NCBI GenBank assembly: GCA_035293965.1
Contig: DATGLW010000093.1
Coordinates: 1-41,140 of the forward strand
Direction of reading: 5' to 3'
Source: DATGLW01 sp035293965
GTDB taxonomy: Bacteria > Actinomycetota > Acidimicrobiia > Acidimicrobiales > RAAP-2
DNA length: 41,140 bases
The number at the start of each line of letters is the position of its first letter. Position 1 is the first letter of the stretch. The notes under the pieces were generated by a model, which was not told where the DNA came from, searched no databases, and saw only the letters and a list, made by a program, of their open reading frames with translations. Shown here one piece after another: positions 37,652 through 41,140 of the stretch. The position numbers were made by a program, and so were the translations under genes.

Positions 37652-38614
37652 GTGCTGCCCTTCGGCCCCTTCCGACGCCGCCCCGCACCAGCGGGCGGCA
37701 CACCCTCACCCGCCGACGTCCACGCCGTCGTAGGCGCTCTTGCCGGCGGCACGCCCGGCACGCCCGGTAGCCTGGCTGGAGCGGCGCCCGGGGCCCCGGC
37801 CACCGGTGAAGGGACCGGCGGTGAAGGGACCGGCGCGGTGGTCGCACCCCTCGACGGCTCGGTCACGCGAACCCTCACGACGAGCGACGGCGTCGGGCTG
37901 GCTGCGGCGTGGTGGCCGGCCGAGGGACCGAGCAGGGCGGTCGTCGTGCTCGTCCACGGGCTGGCGGCCACGAGGGATCATCCCCACATCCGGGCTCTGG
38001 CCCGGCGGCTGCGGTCCCGAGGCTTCGAGGTGGTCGCCTACGACTCCCGCGGCCACGGGGCGTCGGAAGGAGTGTGCACGCTCGGCGACCTCGAGCGCCT
38101 CGACGTCGCGGCCGCGGTCGAGTGGGCGCGCCAGCGCCAACGGCCGGTGGTCCTCGTCGGCGCGTCGATGGGCGGCATCGCCGTCCTGCGCTACGCGGTC
38201 TGCGACTACGAGCTGGCAGGGGCGGTCGTCGTGTCGAGCCCGGCCGAATGGCGGATGTCGCTGCGGCCCCGGACCCTCCTCGCGGCCGGCGTGGTGCGCA
38301 CCCGGCCCGGTCGGTGGCTGGCGGCTCGGCGGATGGGGGTGCGCATCGGCCCCACGTGGACCTCGGCTGAGCCGCCCCGCTCCCTGGCCGACCGGGTGAC
38401 GTGCCCCCTCGCCGTCGTGCACGGCTGCCGCGACCTGCTCGTGCCGGCCAGCAACTACCTCGACCTGCCGATGAGGGCGGGCTTTCGCCGCCACGTCGCC
38501 TTGGTCCGCGACATGGGCCATGCCTACGACCCTGTGGGTCACGACTCGGTGTGCGCCGCCGTGGAGTGGACGCTCGAGCAGAACGTCGCATCGAGCGCTG
38601 CTCCCAGCGCCTGA
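37652..38614 (+). CDS. Alpha/beta hydrolase (serine aminopeptidase/lysophospholipase-like)
   Basis: The 320-residue enzyme has an alpha/beta-hydrolase fold: oxyanion HG in VLVHGLAATRDHPH, the YDSRGHGASEG loop, nucleophile Ser in VGASMGGIAVLRYA, Asp in VVHGCRDLLVP and His in DMGHAYDPVGHD. The YDSRGHG and hydrophobic cap pattern suits the Hydrolase_4 group (monoglyceride lipase-like). The first 70 residues are low-complexity Gly/Ala/Pro (GGTPGTPGSLAGAAPGAPATGEGT) and probably disordered. The GTG at 37652 has GGAGA four bases upstream and lies just after a good promoter. No substrate can be assigned. Confidence 0.85.
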   Translation: MLPFGPFRRRPAPAGGTPSPADVHAVVGALAGGTPGTPGSLAGAAPGAPATGEGTGGEGTGAVVAPLDGSVTRTLTTSDGVGLAAAWWPAEGPSRAVVVLVHGLAATRDHPHIRALARRLRSRGFEVVAYDSRGHGASEGVCTLGDLERLDVAAAVEWARQRQRPVVLVGASMGGIAVLRYAVCDYELAGAVVVSSPAEWRMSLRPRTLLAAGVVRTRPGRWLAARRMGVRIGPTWTSAEPPRSLADRVTCPLAVVHGCRDLLVPASNYLDLPMRAGFRRHVALVRDMGHAYDPVGHDSVCAAVEWTLEQNVASSAAPSA

Positions 38615-38650
38615 CTCCTCTCGGGGTCCTTGCGGCCGGGCCGGTTCTTG

Positions 38651-38693
38651 GCGCCCGGAAGAGCCGTTGCGCCCGGAAGAGCCGTTGCGCCCG
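38651..38693. repeat. 18-base tandem repeat between convergent genes
   Basis: Two identical copies of an 18-base unit (GCGCCCGGAAGAGCCGTT, 38651-38668 and 38669-38686) and a 7-base partial copy lie between the hydrolase and P450 stop codons. It is non-coding. Confidence 0.85.
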
Positions 38694-38697
38694 TGAA

Positions 38698-39921
38698 TCA
38701 GTCCCAGGCCAGCATGAGGTCCTTCACGTGGCGAAGCCCAGGTGGGTACTCGAGCACCTCGTGCCCCTCCTTCAGGCGGTAGTCGGGGATGCGCCGGTGC
38801 CACTCGCGAAGGGCGATCCTGAGCTCGCGCCGGGCGAGGTGCGAGCCGAGGCAGCGGTGGACGCCGCCGCCGAAGGCGATGTGGGGGTTGACCTCGCGGT
38901 CGAAGCGGACCTCGAACGGCTCGGTGACACCTGCCGGGTCGACGTTGGCGGCGCCATAGCTCACCATCACCGCCGTTCCCTTCGGCACCGTCGCCCCGGT
39001 GGGCAGCACGACGTCCTCGGTCGCCACCCGCGGGACCCCGCCGGGGACGGGGCTCTCCCAACGGAGGAGCTCCTCGACAGCGGCCGGGATCAGCGCCGGG
39101 TCCTCCACGATCTGGCGCCGGTGGTCCGGATGGGTGGCCAAGAAGGCGAAGAAGCACGTCAGCGAGTCGCTGACCGTGTCGAGGCCGGCAATGAGGAAAA
39201 GGTAGGCGATGTCGAGGATGTCCTCGGTCGAGAGCTTGTCGCCCCCCACGTCGGCGTGGAGGAAGCGGGTGATGATGTCGTCGGCGGGCTCGGCTCGGCG
39301 CCGTTCGACGAGGTCGCCGAAGTACCGGTAGATCTCCTGGCCGGTGGCCTGCATCACCGCCGCGCGGGCGGCGAAGTCGGTGCTGGCCGCCGGGTCCATC
39401 TTCTCGGGGTGCAGGATCCCGTCGCGGAGGCGCAGGAACATGCGGAGCTGGTCCTCGGGCAGCCCAAGGAGCCCGAGGAACACCGACGAGGGGAGCAGCT
39501 CGGCGAACTCCTCGGTGAAGTTGCACTCACCGTGCTCGATGAAGGCGTCGATGAAGGCGTTGGTGCGCCGTGTGATGTCCTCCTCCTGCTCGTCCATGCG
39601 CTTGGGCGCGAACAGGGGGTCGAGGAGCTTGCGGTACTTGGAGTGGTTCGGGGGGTCGACGTTCAGCGGGATGAGGGGCCGGACGTTGCCCAGGTTCATC
39701 TCGACTCGCGAGGAGAACAGCTGGTGGTTGCGGAGGATGAACTCGGTGTCGGCGCGGGCGAAGCTGAGCCCCACTCCCTCGACCGGGCAGAGGTAGCCGC
39801 CGCTCTCGATGAGGTTGCGGTAGTTCTCCTGGGGTGCCGACAGGTCGAGGAGGGCCTGCATGCCGACCTGGTTGTAGACGGTTGCGTCCGCACCTGTGGC
39901 GTCTCGTGCCGCGTCGTCCAT
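38698..39921 (-). CDS. Cytochrome P450
   Basis: The 407-residue heme monooxygenase has the bacterial P450 signatures: I-helix AGLDTVSDSLTCFFAF, ExxR in VEELLRWESP, and the Cys-ligand loop FGGGVHRCLGSHLARREL. The N-terminal NVDPPNHSKYRKLLDPLF block is typical of class I bacterial P450s. Soluble, no membrane anchor; redox partners are not encoded nearby. The I-helix has AGLDT where AGxDT or AGxET is normal. GGGAGG lies five bases before the ATG. The promoter is flanked by repeated GGAACG motifs. The role, perhaps lipid or terpenoid oxidation alongside the SDR and hydrolase genes, is inference from position. Confidence 0.95.
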   Translation of the reverse strand: MDDAARDATGADATVYNQVGMQALLDLSAPQENYRNLIESGGYLCPVEGVGLSFARADTEFILRNHQLFSSRVEMNLGNVRPLIPLNVDPPNHSKYRKLLDPLFAPKRMDEQEEDITRRTNAFIDAFIEHGECNFTEEFAELLPSSVFLGLLGLPEDQLRMFLRLRDGILHPEKMDPAASTDFAARAAVMQATGQEIYRYFGDLVERRRAEPADDIITRFLHADVGGDKLSTEDILDIAYLFLIAGLDTVSDSLTCFFAFLATHPDHRRQIVEDPALIPAAVEELLRWESPVPGGVPRVATEDVVLPTGATVPKGTAVMVSYGAANVDPAGVTEPFEVRFDREVNPHIAFGGGVHRCLGSHLARRELRIALREWHRRIPDYRLKEGHEVLEYPPGLRHVKDLMLAWD

Positions 39922-39937
39922 CCGACCTCCCTGTAGT

Positions 39938-39999
39938 GGAACGTGAGGAATCTAGCCGGAACGATGTGCCCTGTTGCCCCGGGCGCCTCGTTCCGTTCC
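39938..39999 (-). promoter_or_regulatory. P450 promoter with repeated GGAACG operator-like motifs
   Basis: On the minus strand a TAGATT -10 box (39954-39949) lies 27 bases before the P450 ATG. Two direct copies of GGAACG on the + strand (39938-39943, 39958-39963, 20 bases apart) bracket the box, and two inverted copies (CGTTCC at 39989-39994 and 39994-39999) lie further upstream. CGGAACG (39957-39963) and CGTTCCG (39989-39995) form an interrupted palindrome. This resembles a repressor operator. Confidence 0.5.
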
Positions 40000-40121
40000 A
40001 TGGGCGTGGCGTGACCTCTTCGGGGACCTGCTGCGGACCGCGACGGCCTGCGGCGGGCGGAGGCAGTGCCGGCAACTCCGTGAAGGAGATCCGGTGCGTG
40101 ACGAGGCGGCCGCTCGGCGGG

Positions 40122-40739
40122 TCAACCGAGGTGCTCGGCGAAGAAGGACAGCAGCCGGGGCCAGGCGTCGGCTGCTGCCTGCTCGTGGAAGCTGGGCGAG
40201 CCGTCGCGCATGAACCCGTGCCCGGCGTCGGGGTAGACGATCGTCTCCTTGTGGTGAGCCTGGACGGCTTCGATGTCCGCGGCGGGGATGTACTCGTCGC
40301 TGCCGCCAAAGAAGAGGAGGGTGGGGATGTTGGGCTCGCCGAGGTCCTGCGCGATGCCACCGCCGTAGAAGCCGACGGCCGCGTCGAAGCCGTTGCCTGA
40401 CACGGAGCACCGCCACGTCCAGCGGCCACCGAAGCAGAAGCCAGTCACACCTACCTTCTGGGCGCCCTCCCTGCGGAGCAGGGCCGCCATCGAATCGAGG
40501 TCGTCCTGAGTGCGCTGCCGCTCGAGGGAGCCGATGAGGGTGCCGAAGTCCGCCGCCTCGGGTCCGCCGGCCCGGAAGAAGAGGTCGGGCGCCGCCACCC
40601 GGTAGCCCTCGCGGGCCAAGCGCTCGCAGAATCGGAGCAGCTGCGCCGAGATGCCGCCGCCCTCGTGGACGACGACGACGCCGCCACGGCTGCCACCGAC
40701 GGGCCCGGCCGTGAAGTAGGGGAGCGAGATGTCGGTCAC
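40122..40739 (-). CDS. Dienelactone hydrolase family protein
   Basis: The 205-residue enzyme belongs to the dienelactone hydrolase group: GGVVVVHEGGGISAQLLRFC, YRVAAPDLFFRAGG, the nucleophile Cys in VTGFCFGGRWTW, Asp in FFGGSDEYIP and His in DAGHGFMRDG. Cys-Asp-His in this order is diagnostic. It hydrolyses esters or lactones, in some pathways downstream of aromatic ring cleavage; the substrate here is unknown. The GTG at 40739 is chosen because it is the start nearest the fold that leaves room for the divergent neighbour. A 3-codon ATG frame ending on GTGA overlaps the start. About 60 bases separate it from the SDR gene. Confidence 0.9.
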   Translation of the reverse strand: MTDISLPYFTAGPVGGSRGGVVVVHEGGGISAQLLRFCERLAREGYRVAAPDLFFRAGGPEAADFGTLIGSLERQRTQDDLDSMAALLRREGAQKVGVTGFCFGGRWTWRCSVSGNGFDAAVGFYGGGIAQDLGEPNIPTLLFFGGSDEYIPAADIEAVQAHHKETIVYPDAGHGFMRDGSPSFHEQAAADAWPRLLSFFAEHLG

Positions 40740-40759
40740 GGCGCCATTGTGGCAGGTCG

Positions 40760-40790
40760 TTGGCACAGCGACGAGGCCGGGGCCTACGCT
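40760..40790 (+). promoter_or_regulatory. Promoter TTGGCA-19-TACGCT, near-leaderless
   Basis: TTGGCA (40760-40765) and TACGCT (40785-40790) are 19 bases apart; TACGCT ends nine bases before the ATG at 40800. No Shine-Dalgarno. Confidence 0.5.
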
Positions 40791-40799
40791 GGCTCCACT

Positions 40800-41140
40800 A
40801 TGGGCATCCTCGAGGGAAAATCGGTCATCATCACTGGCGCCGGGCACGGCGTGGGCCGCGGGTACGCGCTCGACATGGCCGCAGCGGGCGCCAATGTGCT
40901 CGTGAACGATCTCGGTGGCGCACCGTCGGGCGAGGGGTCCGATACCCGGGCGGCCGACGCGGTGGTCGAGGCCATCACGAGCCGCGGGGGGCGCGCCGTC
41001 GCCAACTATGCCGACGTGTCCGATTTCGGGGCCGCAAAGGAGATGGTAGAGCAGGCCGTCGACACCTTCGGCGGGCTCGACGTGCTGGTCCTCAACGCGG
41101 GCATCCTGCGCGACCGGATGATCTTCAACATGGACGAAGC
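40800..41140 (+). CDS. Short-chain dehydrogenase/reductase, 5' part only
   Basis: The first 113 residues of an SDR protein are present; the window ends inside the gene. The cofactor motif TGAGHGVGRG (about residues 13-22), VNDLGGAPSGEGSD and LNAGILRDRMIFNM (the NAG motif) are visible. NDLGG after strand 2 and NAGILRDR are typical of the multifunctional-enzyme-2-like 3-hydroxyacyl-CoA and hydroxysteroid dehydrogenase group of actinobacteria. The catalytic Ser-Tyr-Lys lie beyond the window. The ATG is preceded by a -10 box at nine bases. The role, probably in fatty-acid or sterol beta-oxidation, is inference. Confidence 0.85.
   Translation, partial: MGILEGKSVIITGAGHGVGRGYALDMAAAGANVLVNDLGGAPSGEGSDTRAADAVVEAITSRGGRAVANYADVSDFGAAKEMVEQAVDTFGGLDVLVLNAGILRDRMIFNMDE

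Noticed and set aside
38651..38693. Attachment site or transposon end
   Set aside because: Only a short direct tandem repeat, with no integrase, transposase or inverted repeat nearby.
1..41140. Defence island, biosynthetic gene cluster or prophage
   Set aside because: I looked for toxin-antitoxin pairs, restriction systems, retrons, polyketide or peptide synthases and phage structural genes and found none; the genes are housekeeping and general metabolism.

Overview
This 41 kb window is GC-rich chromosomal DNA from an actinomycete-type bacterium (Actinomycetota). The evidence is a mycothiol S-conjugate amidase (Mca), a PspA-HtpX-PspAB envelope-stress operon, DUF1707 and DUF2510 small membrane proteins, two luciferase-like (F420/FMN type) oxidoreductases, a cytochrome P450 and many GTG/TTG starts. 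A fused LivHM permease, malonyl-CoA decarboxylase and an archease would fit the class Acidimicrobiia, but that placement is inference from gene content only. I see no tRNA, rRNA, CRISPR array, insertion sequence, prophage or integrase. It reads as a dense housekeeping and metabolic region, and no stretch above 300 bases lacks a gene.

Layout. 0-5.5 kb: yraN, an NfeD-SPFH (stomatin-like) pair, malonyl-CoA decarboxylase and three proteins of unknown function. 5.6-10.7 kb: a branched-chain-amino-acid-type ABC importer (lipoprotein receptor, fused LivH-LivM permease, LivG, LivF). 10.7-14 kb: a small lipoprotein, an archease-like protein, and the NAD-salvage genes pncB and pncA facing away from each other with a broken cyclase fragment between them. 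14-18 kb: a luciferase-like oxidoreductase, then comM(yifB)-dprA for handling incoming single-stranded DNA. 18-21.7 kb: a second, divergent luciferase-like protein, endonuclease IV, class II fumarase and pterin carbinolamine dehydratase. 21.7-24.7 kb (minus strand): pspA-htpX-pspAB. 24.7-26.5 kb: mca and a convergent ChbG/YdjC-type deacetylase. 26.6-29.9 kb (minus strand): a tight four-gene operon (RecB-like iron-sulfur nuclease, PAP2 phosphatase, purK, purE) in which every junction is a 4-base ATGA/GTGA overlap. 30-33.6 kb: a membrane GGDEF-EAL protein, a convergent protein with a GNAT-like pattern, and a tiny membrane protein. 33.6-41.1 kb: aldo/keto reductase, DUF2510 protein, LldD-type lactate dehydrogenase, DUF1707 protein, alpha/beta hydrolase, P450, dienelactone hydrolase and the start of a short-chain dehydrogenase.

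The most interesting regularity is in initiation signals. At least eleven genes that begin a transcription unit have a TANNNT -10 box ending only 6-9 bases before the start codon and no Shine-Dalgarno sequence, as expected for leaderless mRNAs. Genes inside operons instead use ATGA/GTGA/TGATG overlaps or clear Shine-Dalgarno sites. In two places (pncA and the 32.3-33.2 kb gene) the correctly spaced codon opens a mini-ORF of 8 or 6 codons whose stop codon overlaps the start of the real gene, suggesting leaderless leader peptides coupled to the downstream gene. Other points worth a look are operator-like repeats at the P450 promoter (GGAACG) and upstream of the GGDEF-EAL gene (GGTTGC every 11 bases), tandem duplications of gene 3' ends including stop codons, and repeat-expanded tails in both PspA and PspAB.
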